Assembly (NCBI RefSeq): GCF_900167135.1
Contig: NZ_FUWZ01000001.1
Location: forward strand, 434,001 to 498,000
DNA length: 64,000 nucleotides
Direction: 5' to 3'
Source of the DNA: Chitinophaga eiseniae
Lineage (GTDB): Bacteria > Bacteroidota > Bacteroidia > Chitinophagales > Chitinophagaceae
Below, piece after piece: positions 17,355 through 27,001 of this stretch (position 1 is its first letter; each line of letters begins with the position of its first letter). Position numbers and translations under genes: made by a program. The notes under the pieces were generated by a model. It had not been told where the DNA came from, made no database searches, and was given only the letters and a program-made list of their open reading frames with translations.

Positions 17355-20300
17355 ATGAAACTAAAGGGGATACCTATGCCTTTCCGAAAAGGCTGGTCAC
17401 TACATTTTCATGCAGTATTGCTCTGTTCCTGTATGACTGTCTTCGCAGGAACAATAACTGTCAGCGCCCAGTCGCCCAAAGCCACCATTACGTTGTCTAT
17501 CAAAGACAGAACGGTAAAAGCCGTGCTGAAAGAAATTCAGCAAAAGACCTCCTATGAATTTTTTTACAGTGACACAGAAGTAGACCTGAACAGGCACATA
17601 TCTGTCAACCTGCAGCAAGCCTCCCTGCAGGAAGCTTTGCAGACCGTACTGGGAAAACAATACAACTGGCGCATACAGGGAAAATATGTGTATATCACTG
17701 TCCCGCAGCCTTCCAGGGACAGTCATCCCGCCAATTCACAGGAACCGTCTGTAGATAACCGGCTGGTGAGCGGTACCGTTACCACCGTATCGGGTGCGCC
17801 GCTGACAGGGGTGACCATCCGGGTAAAAGGTACTGGTAACGGCGCTGTCACAGACGGCAGCGGTCATTTTCAGTTGTATGCAGGGAATGGTCAGCAGCTG
17901 GAATTTTCTTTCATTGGTTACGACAGCCGGAAGGTAAAAACTGATACGGTACGCGGCCCGCTGATAGTGGCCTTGTCTGAAACGCCCCGTGCGCTGAACC
18001 AGGTAGTGGTTACCGGTTACAGCAACAAACGTATGGGAGAGCTGACCGGTGCAGTATCTCAGGTGACTTCCGAAGAATTGCAGACGACCACCACCCAATC
18101 CATCTTTGATAATTTGCAGGGGAAAGTAGCCGGTATGAACGTATCGCTTAGCGGTGGTAACAGTGGCGGTAACACTTCTTCTACAATCGTTATCCGTGGC
18201 AAGGGGTCCATGGGACGTAATGCTACACAGCCGCTGGTAGTGATCGATGGCATTATCCAGGAATACATCAATGACAGGGACCCGCTCAGCAATATTTCGC
18301 CTACGGACATTGCTTCCGTCACCGTATTGAAAGACGCGGCTTCCGCTGCGCTATATGGCTCCAGGGCGGCCAACGGCGTACTGGTGATCACCACCAAACG
18401 CGGCAGCCCTGGTGGCGGTGGTACAAAGGTTGGCGCTAATGTTACCTATGGGCTTAATAAAGCATCGCTGGGTAAATTCAGGGTGATGAACAGCCAGGAG
18501 CGGTTCGGTCTGCAACAACAGACTTACCGCAATCAGTATATGGATGCCAACCCCGGCGCCAGCGAAACAGCGATCAACGATTATGTGCATTCGATGGTAC
18601 CGGACAGTCTATTGAAATATAACACTGACTGGCGTGAGCTGTTTCTGAGAACTGGCCAGACGCAGAATTATAATGTATGGGTGTCCGGTGGCGACCAGCG
18701 GGTGAAATATTATGCCTCCGGCGATTATTTTAATGAAGTGGCTCCCCTGATAACTGACAGCTACCGGAAATACAATTTCCGTTTTAACGTGGACTTCCAG
18801 GCCACAGAACGGTTGTCACTTTCCACGAACGCAAGCATTTCCTATTCCAATGGTAAGTCAGGCGGCTTTTATACGCCCTACGGCGATGCGTTTAATATCA
18901 TGCCGTGGGACACGCCTTTTTATGCAGACGGTACGCCTAAAATCGGCGGCCCCGATGAAAAAGGATGGTACAGCGGCGCCAGCTTCAACCCCATGTATGG
19001 TAAAGGACGCAGCGACGCTACCACCAAAGCTACGATCGGCGCGTTCGATCTGAATCTGCGTTATAAGTTGACCGACTGGCTGAGCTTCAGTTCGCGTAAC
19101 CGGTACAGTTTTATCAACATGGACAGGGAACGTTACTCAGATCCGCTGGACCCCACCAGTTTTTTTAACACCCGTGGCGGTTATTACTCCCTTGCTCCCG
19201 GCAATACCAATAATATCATCACCACTGAAATGCTGCAGGTAGATAAATCTTTCAACCGGCATCATATTTCAGGATTGGCAGCATTTGAATTTAACCAGGT
19301 AACCGCCAAAAACAGCAGTGTTTCCGTGAACGGGCTGAAACCCGGCATACGGGCCATTAGTGCGGGAGATCCTGCCACTTTGTCTTTCAGGAATGAAATC
19401 ACTGAAACAGCTTATCTGTCCCTGTTCTCCGAACTAAACTATAGCTATGATGGAAAATATTTTGCTACGGCCAGCTTCAGAAGGGATGGCTCTTCCAAGT
19501 TCGGGCAAAACAACAAGTATGGTAACTTCTATGCCTTCAGCGGCGCCTGGCAGTTGAGCAGAGAAAATTTCCTGCGTAACGCTAAAAATCTCGACCTGCT
19601 GAAACTCCGTGTCAGCTACGGTGTTTCCGGAAACGATCTGCCATTGGGGCCTTATCAGTATCTCACCTTATACCGCTATATTGACGCTACGGAAATATAT
19701 GATCGCCAGAGCGGTACCCTGCAAGGCTCACAGGGCAACCCCGATCTGCATTGGGAAATGCAGTATACGACCAATATCGGCATTGACGCGGGTTTCTGGG
19801 ACAGGGTAAACGTTTCCGTAGACCTGTATAATAAACTGAATAAGGGGCTGCTGCTGAGAGTTACACCACCTGCTACCAGCGGTGGTAATACCTATTATCA
19901 GAACATGGGCCGCATCCGCAACCAGGGGATTGAAGTGACCATGAATACCCGGCAGTTTAAAAATACGGCAGTGAAATGGTCTACCGATCTCACTTTTGCC
20001 TACAATAACAACAAGGTACTGGAACTACAGCCGGGCGCCAAGCTGTTGTATGACGGCCAGTATAGCGGTTCGGCCAAGATTGTGGGTAGCCCGATGAACA
20101 GTTATTATATGCCGGTATACGCCGGCGTAGATCCTACTACCGGCGAATCCCGTTTTGAAGTACTGGAAAAAGATGCCGATGGCAATTATACCGGAAAGGT
20201 GAACTACACTAATAATCCCGGGGCTGCCACGCTGCAGGTGCTGGGCAACAGCAATCCCAAATACATTGCGGGTATGACGAACAATCTTAGTTACAAGAAT

Positions 20301-20741
20301 TTTACCCTCAGTGTGATGCTAAGTTATTTCGGTGGTTTGAAAATGCTGAACCGCACCCGTGCAGACCAGGACCTTGATGGTGCTGATGTACAGGCCAACA
20401 ATGCCGCGCCGGCATCCGGACAGGTAAGGTGGCAGCGTCCCGGAGATATCGCTGATCTGCCGAAGGCGGGTAATAAAGTAGATAGTTATTTCCCTACCTC
20501 GAGATATGTGGAAGACGGTAGTTTTCTGCGACTGAAGAACATACGGCTGGGTTATGCGCTCTCTGAAAATGTTGTGAAGAAGCTGTGTGTATCTAAAGTG
20601 AATGTTTTTGTTTCAGGAGACAACCTGGCCACCTGGACAAAGTTTACCGGTATGGACCCTGAGAACAATTTCGGGGAGGAGAATGCCGGCAAAACACCTT
20701 TTACCAGGCGGTTCCTTGCCGGCATACAAGTAACATTTTAA
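17355..20741 (+). CDS. SusC/RagA-family TonB-dependent receptor with STN domain (locus A)
   Basis: 1128 residues. Order: signal peptide ending near TITVSAQ; STN signalling domain (ATITLSIKDRTVKAVLKEIQQKTSYEFFYSD); carboxypeptidase-regulatory-like domain (VSGTVTTVSGAPLTGVTIRVKGTG); plug with the SusC hallmarks VVVTGYSNKRMGELTGAVSQV, LVVIDGI and VTVLKDAASAALYGSRAANGVLVITTKRG; then the 22-strand barrel ending RFLAGIQVTF. It pumps a substrate through the outer membrane using TonB energy and reports to FecR. ATG 17355 is used rather than the GTG just before it. SusD follows 25 nt later. No substrate-processing enzyme is nearby. Confidence 0.95.
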   Translation: MKLKGIPMPFRKGWSLHFHAVLLCSCMTVFAGTITVSAQSPKATITLSIKDRTVKAVLKEIQQKTSYEFFYSDTEVDLNRHISVNLQQASLQEALQTVLGKQYNWRIQGKYVYITVPQPSRDSHPANSQEPSVDNRLVSGTVTTVSGAPLTGVTIRVKGTGNGAVTDGSGHFQLYAGNGQQLEFSFIGYDSRKVKTDTVRGPLIVALSETPRALNQVVVTGYSNKRMGELTGAVSQVTSEELQTTTTQSIFDNLQGKVAGMNVSLSGGNSGGNTSSTIVIRGKGSMGRNATQPLVVIDGIIQEYINDRDPLSNISPTDIASVTVLKDAASAALYGSRAANGVLVITTKRGSPGGGGTKVGANVTYGLNKASLGKFRVMNSQERFGLQQQTYRNQYMDANPGASETAINDYVHSMVPDSLLKYNTDWRELFLRTGQTQNYNVWVSGGDQRVKYYASGDYFNEVAPLITDSYRKYNFRFNVDFQATERLSLSTNASISYSNGKSGGFYTPYGDAFNIMPWDTPFYADGTPKIGGPDEKGWYSGASFNPMYGKGRSDATTKATIGAFDLNLRYKLTDWLSFSSRNRYSFINMDRERYSDPLDPTSFFNTRGGYYSLAPGNTNNIITTEMLQVDKSFNRHHISGLAAFEFNQVTAKNSSVSVNGLKPGIRAISAGDPATLSFRNEITETAYLSLFSELNYSYDGKYFATASFRRDGSSKFGQNNKYGNFYAFSGAWQLSRENFLRNAKNLDLLKLRVSYGVSGNDLPLGPYQYLTLYRYIDATEIYDRQSGTLQGSQGNPDLHWEMQYTTNIGIDAGFWDRVNVSVDLYNKLNKGLLLRVTPPATSGGNTYYQNMGRIRNQGIEVTMNTRQFKNTAVKWSTDLTFAYNNNKVLELQPGAKLLYDGQYSGSAKIVGSPMNSYYMPVYAGVDPTTGESRFEVLEKDADGNYTGKVNYTNNPGAATLQVLGNSNPKYIAGMTNNLSYKNFTLSVMLSYFGGLKMLNRTRADQDLDGADVQANNAAPASGQVRWQRPGDIADLPKAGNKVDSYFPTSRYVEDGSFLRLKNIRLGYALSENVVKKLCVSKVNVFVSGDNLATWTKFTGMDPENNFGEENAGKTPFTRRFLAGIQVTF

Positions 20742-20766
20742 TCTTAAACAGTAAAAACAAACGGCT

Positions 20767-22188
20767 ATGAATATAAAACGGTTAAGCATCATCGGTGTTA
20801 CTGCACTTGTGCTGATCTGTTCCTGCAAAAGTGCACTGGACCTCAAGCCTAAAACCGATCTGGACGCCGGAACGGCGTTGACCGGTTATGAAAATCTGAA
20901 AGCGGCATTGAGTGGCGTGTACTCGCTCGTGAATAATTTCAAGTACCTGCCGCGTTATATGAACCTGGTAGAACTGAGTACTGATAACGTGGAGGTGATG
21001 AAGGCGGGGAACAATGCTACCACGGCCGGTATCGAATGTTATTCGTTTAAACGTACTGCTTCCATGATGGACCTGGAGGCATGGAACAATGGTTATAAAG
21101 CCATTTACCACGCCAATATGGTGATTAATGCGATAGCTGATAATGCTGCGCCTAACATGTTACAGTTAAAAGGAGAGGCCCTTTTTCTGCGCGCTATGCT
21201 GCATATGCAGCTGGTACAGGCTTTCGGAAAGCCGTATGCACAAAATGCAGGCGCTCATCCAGGCATACCGTATGTGGTTTCCACGGATGCATCCTTACGG
21301 CCTTCCAGGAACACGGTAAAAGAAGTGTACTCCCTGGCCGCTGCCGACTATGAAAAGGCTGCCGGTATTATTTCCGAAACTAAGTCCAATGCCTATGCCA
21401 GCAAAGCCGCTTGCTGGGCTGCCCTGGCAGACCTCTACCTGAATGCGGGCGATGCCGCCAAAGCCATCAGTTATGCAGACAAAGTTATTAACGGTAACTA
21501 CTACACGCTGGTAACCGGGAATGTTTACCTCACGTATTTCAGTACAGATCATAGCAGTGCAGCAGATAAAGAAACCATCTTTACCATTAAAAACCTGGAC
21601 ACCCAGAGCAAATCGTTTTACGGTCTGGGTTACAGCTACACGCAGACAAAGTACGCGGCGGTTTCTGCACCACTGATGAGCCTACTCACGGAAACCACCG
21701 GTGACGTACGGCTGGCGTTCTATACTAAGCTGTCCACCACCAGCGGCGATCGCTATTTTACCAACAAGTTTGTACAGAATGGCAACCCTTCGGTGAGCTC
21801 GCCGGTGATCTACCGTCTGTCAGACATGTACCTGATCCGGGCGGAAGCCAACGCTAAAAACAATCCGCAGGCAGCGCTGGATGATGTGAACCTCCTGCGT
21901 AAACGTGCAGGCATTACCGGTAGTGGGCTATATCAGTTGTCAGACCTTCACGGGAGGGAAAGTGTTTTACAGGTGGTGCTGGATGAAGGGAGAATAGAGT
22001 TTGCCTTTGAGAACGGCCGCCGTCGGGCAGCCTTGCTGCGCAACGGTTTGCCGATGGTCCGCGATTATGCCGGCAGTACCGTGCCTGGCAGCCATATCAA
22101 TATTACCGCGACGGACAACAGCGTGATTTACCCGTTGCCCGCCACAGAAATTACGGTCAATCCTAACCTCACGCAAAATCCATTTTAA
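20767..22188 (+). CDS. SusD/RagB-family substrate-binding lipoprotein (locus A)
   Basis: 473 residues with lipobox VLICSC, then the SusD TPR scaffold: LDLKPKTDLDAGTALTGYENLKAALSGVYSLV, the helix pair KGEALFLRAMLHMQLVQAFGKPY, and the C-terminal RAEANAKNNPQAALDDVNLLRKRAGI and LQVVLDEGRIEFAFENGRRRAALLRNG. It caps SusC at the cell surface and captures the ligand. It is somewhat short for the family. A TlpA-like gene follows after 8 nt and is probably in the same mRNA. Confidence 0.93.
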   Translation: MNIKRLSIIGVTALVLICSCKSALDLKPKTDLDAGTALTGYENLKAALSGVYSLVNNFKYLPRYMNLVELSTDNVEVMKAGNNATTAGIECYSFKRTASMMDLEAWNNGYKAIYHANMVINAIADNAAPNMLQLKGEALFLRAMLHMQLVQAFGKPYAQNAGAHPGIPYVVSTDASLRPSRNTVKEVYSLAAADYEKAAGIISETKSNAYASKAACWAALADLYLNAGDAAKAISYADKVINGNYYTLVTGNVYLTYFSTDHSSAADKETIFTIKNLDTQSKSFYGLGYSYTQTKYAAVSAPLMSLLTETTGDVRLAFYTKLSTTSGDRYFTNKFVQNGNPSVSSPVIYRLSDMYLIRAEANAKNNPQAALDDVNLLRKRAGITGSGLYQLSDLHGRESVLQVVLDEGRIEFAFENGRRRAALLRNGLPMVRDYAGSTVPGSHINITATDNSVIYPLPATEITVNPNLTQNPF

Positions 22189-22196
22189 TCCATTAT

Positions 22197-23318
22197 ATGA
22201 AAAAGATCACCACTACCATCATCGGCTGTCTTGCGTTCACCGCATTCGCCTGTGCACAGCAGAAGAAGCCTTTTGTGCTGAACGGTAAAATTGCCGGTCA
22301 GCCTGACGGCAAGCTCTATATATCGTATGAAGACGTTGCAGATAACAGGAAGTTTGATTCGCTGACGGTCAAAAACGGCAGCTTCATCCTGAAAGGAGAC
22401 ATCGCAGGCCCAGCGGTTGCTTATATACGATCTGCAAACCGGGAGGACAGCCCGGCAACACTCGTGCTGATGCCGGGTACCCAGCAGTTCACCGCCACCA
22501 GGGGCCAGCTGAGCATCGGTACTATTACCGGTAATAACGCCAATGAAGGCGTATCCGATTTGCAACGGGAGAAAGCGCTCATTCAGCAGCAATATCAATC
22601 CCAGCTGGATTCCATGCGGAATGAGAAAGATCATGACGAGGCTGCGGCCATCCGCGAGAGACTGGCGCCTTTTTTTGAGGGCAACGACCAGGCCGACTAC
22701 CGCTACTTCCAAAAGTACCCTACTTCCGTGCTGACAGCCTACCTGCTGCGGTTTCACGTGGCCGACCTTACCCTCGATGCGTTGCAGGGCTATTACGACA
22801 AACTGGGCGCCGCCACCCAAAAGACCTGCTTTGCCAAACACATTGCGGAGGAAATCAAACAACTCCGCCAGGGTTCACCAGGATCAGTAGCTACTGATTT
22901 TACGGCAAAGGATATCGCCGGCAAAGATCTGTCGCTGCGTGACTACAAGGGAAGATATGTACTGCTCGACTTCTGGGCCAGCTGGTGCGTGCCCTGCAGA
23001 AAAGGCAACCCCCATCTGAAAACGCTGTATAGCCGTTACCAGCCTAAAGGCTGGGAGATCATTGGTGTTGCCGACGATGACAGGAGTGAGAACGCCTGGA
23101 AGACGGCCGTGGCCAAAGATGGTCTGCCCTGGAAACAGGTGCGGAGAGGACTGGACATGTCCAGGCTGAAAAATAATCCGAATGATATTTCATTGAAATA
23201 CGGTATTCATTCACTGCCCACCAAAATCCTGATCAACCCGGAAGGCGTGATCATAGGGCGTTACGGCAGCGAAGGCGATGAGCTGGACAAAAAACTGAAA
23301 GAGATATACGGAGAGTAA
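22197..23318 (+). CDS. TlpA-like thioredoxin with N-terminal DUF4369-type domain
   Basis: 373 residues. An N-terminal signal (CLAFTAFACAQQ, possible lipobox) leads into a DUF4369-like beta domain (FVLNGKIAGQPDGKLYISYED...DSLTVKNGSFILKGDI), a helical linker, then an AhpC/TSA-TlpA thioredoxin fold: ATDFTAKDIAGKDLSLRDYKGRYVLLDFWASWCVPCRK with active-site Cys264 and Cys267 (WCVPC), and a cis-proline region GIHSLPTKILI. It should be a periplasmic, membrane-anchored thiol-disulfide reductase. The gene is 8 nt behind susD and ends at a terminator, so it belongs to locus A; such pairs are common in Chitinophagaceae. Confidence 0.92.
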   Translation: MKKITTTIIGCLAFTAFACAQQKKPFVLNGKIAGQPDGKLYISYEDVADNRKFDSLTVKNGSFILKGDIAGPAVAYIRSANREDSPATLVLMPGTQQFTATRGQLSIGTITGNNANEGVSDLQREKALIQQQYQSQLDSMRNEKDHDEAAAIRERLAPFFEGNDQADYRYFQKYPTSVLTAYLLRFHVADLTLDALQGYYDKLGAATQKTCFAKHIAEEIKQLRQGSPGSVATDFTAKDIAGKDLSLRDYKGRYVLLDFWASWCVPCRKGNPHLKTLYSRYQPKGWEIIGVADDDRSENAWKTAVAKDGLPWKQVRRGLDMSRLKNNPNDISLKYGIHSLPTKILINPEGVIIGRYGSEGDELDKKLKEIYGE

Positions 23319-23338
23319 GCAAAAACTGACCATCCCGC

Positions 23339-23374
23339 AAAGGCTGGACGGCAGGGCCGTTCAGCCTTTTTTTT
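23339..23374 (+). terminator. Terminator of locus A
   Basis: AAAGGCTGGACGGC pairs with GCCGTTCAGCCTTT (one G-U type pair) and is followed by TTTTT. It ends the susC-susD-tlpA transcript. Confidence 0.85.
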
Positions 23375-23392
23375 AAGAAAATTTTTGTAACA

Positions 23393-23423
23393 GTTGTTTT
23401 TTATGAAAAAAAATTTACTTTTG
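23393..23423 (+). promoter_or_regulatory. Promoter of the second tRNA-Gln
   Basis: GTTG at 23393-23396 and TACTTTTG at 23416-23423 are 19 bp apart; the -7 element is identical to that of the first tRNA-Gln. The tRNA begins 15 nt later. Confidence 0.65.
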
Positions 23424-23438
23424 CGACCCATTGGTGAT

Positions 23439-23509
23439 TGCCCAATAGTATAATGGTAGTACGACAGATTTTGGTTCTGTTTGTCTAGGTTCGAATCCTG
23501 GTTGGGCAA
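23439..23509 (+). tRNA. tRNA-Gln (anticodon TTG), second copy
   Basis: 71 nt, identical over its full length to the tRNA at 10435, including the GTGAT just upstream. Cloverleaf arms and the TTG anticodon are as described there. A perfect hairpin terminator starts 3 nt after the gene. Confidence 0.97.
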
Positions 23510-23512
23510 CAG

Positions 23513-23551
23513 AAAACAGGAAAGCCGCTCATTGAGCGGCTTTCCTGTTTT
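23513..23551 (+). terminator. Terminator of the second tRNA-Gln
   Basis: A perfect 18-bp stem (23513-23530 with 23534-23551) on a three-base loop; arms end in AAAA/TTTT, so it could act in both directions. The gap from here to 23771 shows nothing else I can support. Confidence 0.85.
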
Positions 23552-23771
23552 ACACACTTTTGACAGCAGCAGAACATACCGCGAAAAAGAAACAGCCTAC
23601 AAATGAACACCTTCGTATTAAAACCAGACAAAAGAATTTTCTTATTTTATTGATTGTTATTTATTTATGTCGAAGGCATTTTATTAGCGCCCAGGAAATG
23701 TCTTTCAAAAATATTCCCCATGTTTCGTAATTATCTGAAAACCCGATGCACAGTCTGAAAGCGGAATAAAA

Positions 23772-25478
23772 TCAGGCGAGTGGTTCCATCAGCTTTATAC
23801 CCGGCAGATGTTTCCGGACCATATCCACCAGTTGTCGTCTTGTAAAAGGTTTTAGCAGGAAGTCAGTAGCACCGGCGGCCATAAACTCTTCCTGTTCCTG
23901 CAGGAATGTTTCCCCGGAGGAAACGATCGCCGGAATGTGACGGGTGGCGTCGCCGGCGGCCCGTAGCGCCAGCAGGAAATTTTTACCGTCCATGACAGGC
24001 ATTTTACCATCGGTGATGATCAGGTCGGGTGTGATTTTTTTCAGGAGCTCCAGGGCTTCCATACCATTTTCTGCAAAAAAGGGCGTAGGCCCCAGGCTTT
24101 TGATAGCGGCACCAAAAGCGGCCTGGTTGAGTTTATCATCTTCCAAAACGAGGATAATATAATCCTGGTACATTTCTTTCTCCGGTTCAGGATAGACTTT
24201 CTCCTGCATTCTAAAGCCTGCTTTCAGCGGGAGGGCCAGCAGGAAGCTGGTAGTAGCGCCTGTATTCGTGGCGCTGATAGTCCCGTTTATTTTCTCCACC
24301 AGCTGTTTGGTGATAGCCAGTCCAAGGCCGGTGCTTTCCGCCATATGCTCCTTGCTGGCATGAGACACAAAAGGAAGGAAGATATCCTGCAGCTGTTCCG
24401 GGTTGAGCGAGCTGTCATTCTGTGTTTCAATGTGGATATGATCGCCGGCCTTTGATACGTTGAACTGCACATCGGAATTTTTGACGGCGTATTTCACCGC
24501 GTTGGATGCCAGGTTGTTGATGATTTTGCTGAGGATGGTGCTGTCAGAGAGGATGTATTCCGGCAGCCGGGCGTCGTAGTGGAGCTGGATGCTGATATTT
24601 CGTGATGAGGTAATGGGGCGCAGCATCTGGATGCATTCGTTGATGCATTCCCGTAAGCTGAAGCTTTCGTTTTTTACTTCGTTGAACTGGTTTTCTTCTA
24701 TCTTGGCAAGGTCGAGTTGATTGTTGATAATTTCCCTGATGAGCAGTGACGCTACCTGCAGATGTTCTGTCTCTTTACGGATAGCGGCCACCAGGTCTCT
24801 GTCTGCCGGGCGTACCACTTTTTCCAGTTTCGCTACATGTTCGTTGAGCCCTTCCGCGATACCCATGATGGAGGTCAGTGGTGTTCTGATTTCATGATTG
24901 GTTTCCCGCAGGTATTTGGTTTTCGCTTCGGACGCTTTTTTCTGTTCCGCCATCATGGTACGTACCTGTTTGATGTAGAAATACAACATGATGCCATTCA
25001 GCGCCGTGCCGGTCAATACTACGATCAGCCGGATGGCGAGCATGCTGCTTTTGCTGAAGGTGATGGGGGTAAACAGATGATAGGAATAGTTAACCTCGAG
25101 GAGTACCACCATTAAGCCCACATAGGCCCAGAAAAGATTCCGCAGTTTCCTGCTGGTTATCAGCAGGTCGGAGGCGCCCATCAGGAAGGCGGCGAGCAGA
25201 TGTATTTCTGACACAGGCCCCAGTACGATACCATAAAACACCAGCGCAGCATCCAGTACCACAAAAAATATCAGGATAACGTTATCGACCCCGATGCGGT
25301 GGTGAAGGAAGGGCAGGCAGAAGAACAGCACGCCCACAAACAGTTCGAGGTAAAAGGCGGGTGCAAAATCAATCAGGTAAAACACGGCCATGCCAAGGGT
25401 GAGTGACAGGACGGCCAGCAGGAGGCAGAGTGTATTAAAAAAGGATACCGGTTTATCCGAATAGGCAGCAATTTTCAT
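23772..25478 (-). CDS. Hybrid sensor histidine kinase with receiver domain
   Basis: 568 residues: six or so transmembrane helices in the first 170 residues with no periplasmic domain; HisKA with phospho-acceptor His195 (RETNHEIRTPLTSIMG); HATPase with N box IINNLASNAVKYA and G box ESTGLGLAITKQLVEK; then a receiver domain (IILVLEDDKLNQAAFGA) with phospho-acceptor Asp490 (LIITDGKMPVMDG) and LLKPF. It should sense a membrane or intracellular cue and pass phosphate to its own receiver. There is no DNA-binding output and no adjacent response regulator, so the partner is elsewhere. It is transcribed divergently from the SWIM gene. Confidence 0.93.
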   Translation of the reverse strand: MKIAAYSDKPVSFFNTLCLLLAVLSLTLGMAVFYLIDFAPAFYLELFVGVLFFCLPFLHHRIGVDNVILIFFVVLDAALVFYGIVLGPVSEIHLLAAFLMGASDLLITSRKLRNLFWAYVGLMVVLLEVNYSYHLFTPITFSKSSMLAIRLIVVLTGTALNGIMLYFYIKQVRTMMAEQKKASEAKTKYLRETNHEIRTPLTSIMGIAEGLNEHVAKLEKVVRPADRDLVAAIRKETEHLQVASLLIREIINNQLDLAKIEENQFNEVKNESFSLRECINECIQMLRPITSSRNISIQLHYDARLPEYILSDSTILSKIINNLASNAVKYAVKNSDVQFNVSKAGDHIHIETQNDSSLNPEQLQDIFLPFVSHASKEHMAESTGLGLAITKQLVEKINGTISATNTGATTSFLLALPLKAGFRMQEKVYPEPEKEMYQDYIILVLEDDKLNQAAFGAAIKSLGPTPFFAENGMEALELLKKITPDLIITDGKMPVMDGKNFLLALRAAGDATRHIPAIVSSGETFLQEQEEFMAAGATDFLLKPFTRRQLVDMVRKHLPGIKLMEPLA

Positions 25479-25540
25479 AGTCGTTTTTCATTATTCGAGG
25501 GTGGCATGGATAATGTATCCCCGAAATTAGTTTTTTCTGT

Positions 25541-25572
25541 TTTAGGAATACTAATCCTTATGGTTATTTTTG
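25541..25572 (+). promoter_or_regulatory. Promoter of the SWIM/DUF6493 operon
   Basis: TTTA (25541-25544) and TATTTTTG (25565-25572), 20 bp apart, fit the Bacteroidota promoter pattern. ATG 25633 lies 60 nt downstream. Confidence 0.55.
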
Positions 25573-25632
25573 TTCAGATACTTGCCTGTATTCTGAATGC
25601 AGTATAAATGAATGTTCTTTTTTACCATTGAC

Positions 25633-26979
25633 ATGATACCCGAAATAAACACGATCTGTTACAGCTACCCCGCTCCATCGGCCTTTGTGGCAGGGAGCGA
25701 ACCCCGCTTATTGCTGGCGGGTTACAGTGAATTGGAAAAAGCAGCGGGACCGGCATTCTTCCACGGAAGCCTGGAACAGCCTTATATCACTGCCCGTTGT
25801 TTGATTGCTTTGTCCAATGTAGTGCGGTCGTCGTTTACGTTGTCGCCGGCGCAGGCCGGCCAGATGAAAGACCCGATTGTGACGGCAGGGGCAGAGAAGC
25901 TCCGCTTCGAAGGTTTTTCGCAATGTGCCGGCGTATATGCACGGGTGGATGTGCTGCCGGGCGGCCATCGGGGTACATTTTCCGCGAATGGCACAGTGAA
26001 CGTGGATTTTAATCAACCGATGATCAATGCACTGCATGCCATCGGGAGAAGTGATACCATGCGGCTGACGGTGAACGCTACAGCGATCAGTGTACAAAGC
26101 CGGCCGGATGAAAGTATTACCGAAAAGAAGGTGCCTTTGCCGATGAAGTGGATCAAGGGGCTCACAACGGTGCAGCTGTTCCTGGCGGCATCGGAAAAGA
26201 TGCATACGTTGAATAAGGTGCAGTTGCGGCAGCTGTTTCAGGGCATTCCTGCGGGTACGGTGAAAGCAGACTATTACCTTGCCGTGCGGGGCAACAGGCC
26301 GGCTTTTTCACCGGTGAAAACAGCGAATGCCGTTTGTGTGGGTGGCATACACCGCCTGCGTTTACTGGAACCGCTGCTGCCGCTGGCAGACGAGCTGCAG
26401 GTGTTTGTACATCCGGATATGCAGAGTACTACATGGCAACTTTATTTCGGTAACGTGCGGTTCAGCCTCAGCCTGTCACGCGAAGCCTGGCGCGGCTTTT
26501 CCGGTGAAGGTGCTGCACTGGACGCGCTGATAGCGGACGTGCCTGAAAGGTTGATCAATGCGATGGATAAGTACGGTCATGTGAACCAGGAGTTTAATGC
26601 CACGCTGCTGGCGGTGGAAGAACAGGCCGGCTTTGAACAGATAGACCAACTCACGGCCCGCCTTGCAGCGATGGGGCTGCTGGGGTTTGATCCCGACGAG
26701 AACATCTATTTTTATCGCCGCCTGCCGTTTAAGCTCAACAGGATCATGAGCCTGAATCCGCGCATGAAAGATGCGGAGCAGTTGCTGGCAGAAGACAAGG
26801 TGGCCATTGTTTCACAGAAAGAAAACAAAACCGAAGCGCGTGTAGCCGGCAGTGGTGTTACGCATACTGTGGTGATAGAAGATGATCTGGCCCGCTGTAC
26901 CTGTACCTGGTTTGCCAAACACCAGGGAGAACGCGGTCCGTGTAAACATATTCTTGCCGTACGGAAAAAATTAAACTGA
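25633..26979 (+). CDS. SWIM zinc-finger protein
   Basis: 448 residues from ATG 25633 (a start seven codons earlier is possible but poorer). The C-terminus has a SWIM zinc site: Cys422-x-Cys424-x12-Cys437-x-His439 (CTCTWFAKHQGERGPCKH). The remainder is mixed alpha/beta without a known catalytic motif; residues 190-215 (MHTLNKVQLRQLFQGIP) look helical. SWIM domains bind DNA or proteins. The DUF6493 gene begins 22 nt later, so the two form an operon. The pair resembles the SWIM and unknown-protein members of MoxR/vWA loci such as E. coli yehLMPQ, but no ATPase or vWA gene is present. Confidence 0.85.
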   Translation: MIPEINTICYSYPAPSAFVAGSEPRLLLAGYSELEKAAGPAFFHGSLEQPYITARCLIALSNVVRSSFTLSPAQAGQMKDPIVTAGAEKLRFEGFSQCAGVYARVDVLPGGHRGTFSANGTVNVDFNQPMINALHAIGRSDTMRLTVNATAISVQSRPDESITEKKVPLPMKWIKGLTTVQLFLAASEKMHTLNKVQLRQLFQGIPAGTVKADYYLAVRGNRPAFSPVKTANAVCVGGIHRLRLLEPLLPLADELQVFVHPDMQSTTWQLYFGNVRFSLSLSREAWRGFSGEGAALDALIADVPERLINAMDKYGHVNQEFNATLLAVEEQAGFEQIDQLTARLAAMGLLGFDPDENIYFYRRLPFKLNRIMSLNPRMKDAEQLLAEDKVAIVSQKENKTEARVAGSGVTHTVVIEDDLARCTCTWFAKHQGERGPCKHILAVRKKLN

Positions 26980-27001
26980 CACTTAACCCAAAAATGATTG
27001 T

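Noticed and set aside
10435..23509. tRNA-Gln pair as attachment sites of an integrated element
   Set aside because: Both copies are complete and each has its own promoter and terminator; the DNA between holds ordinary genes and no integrase.
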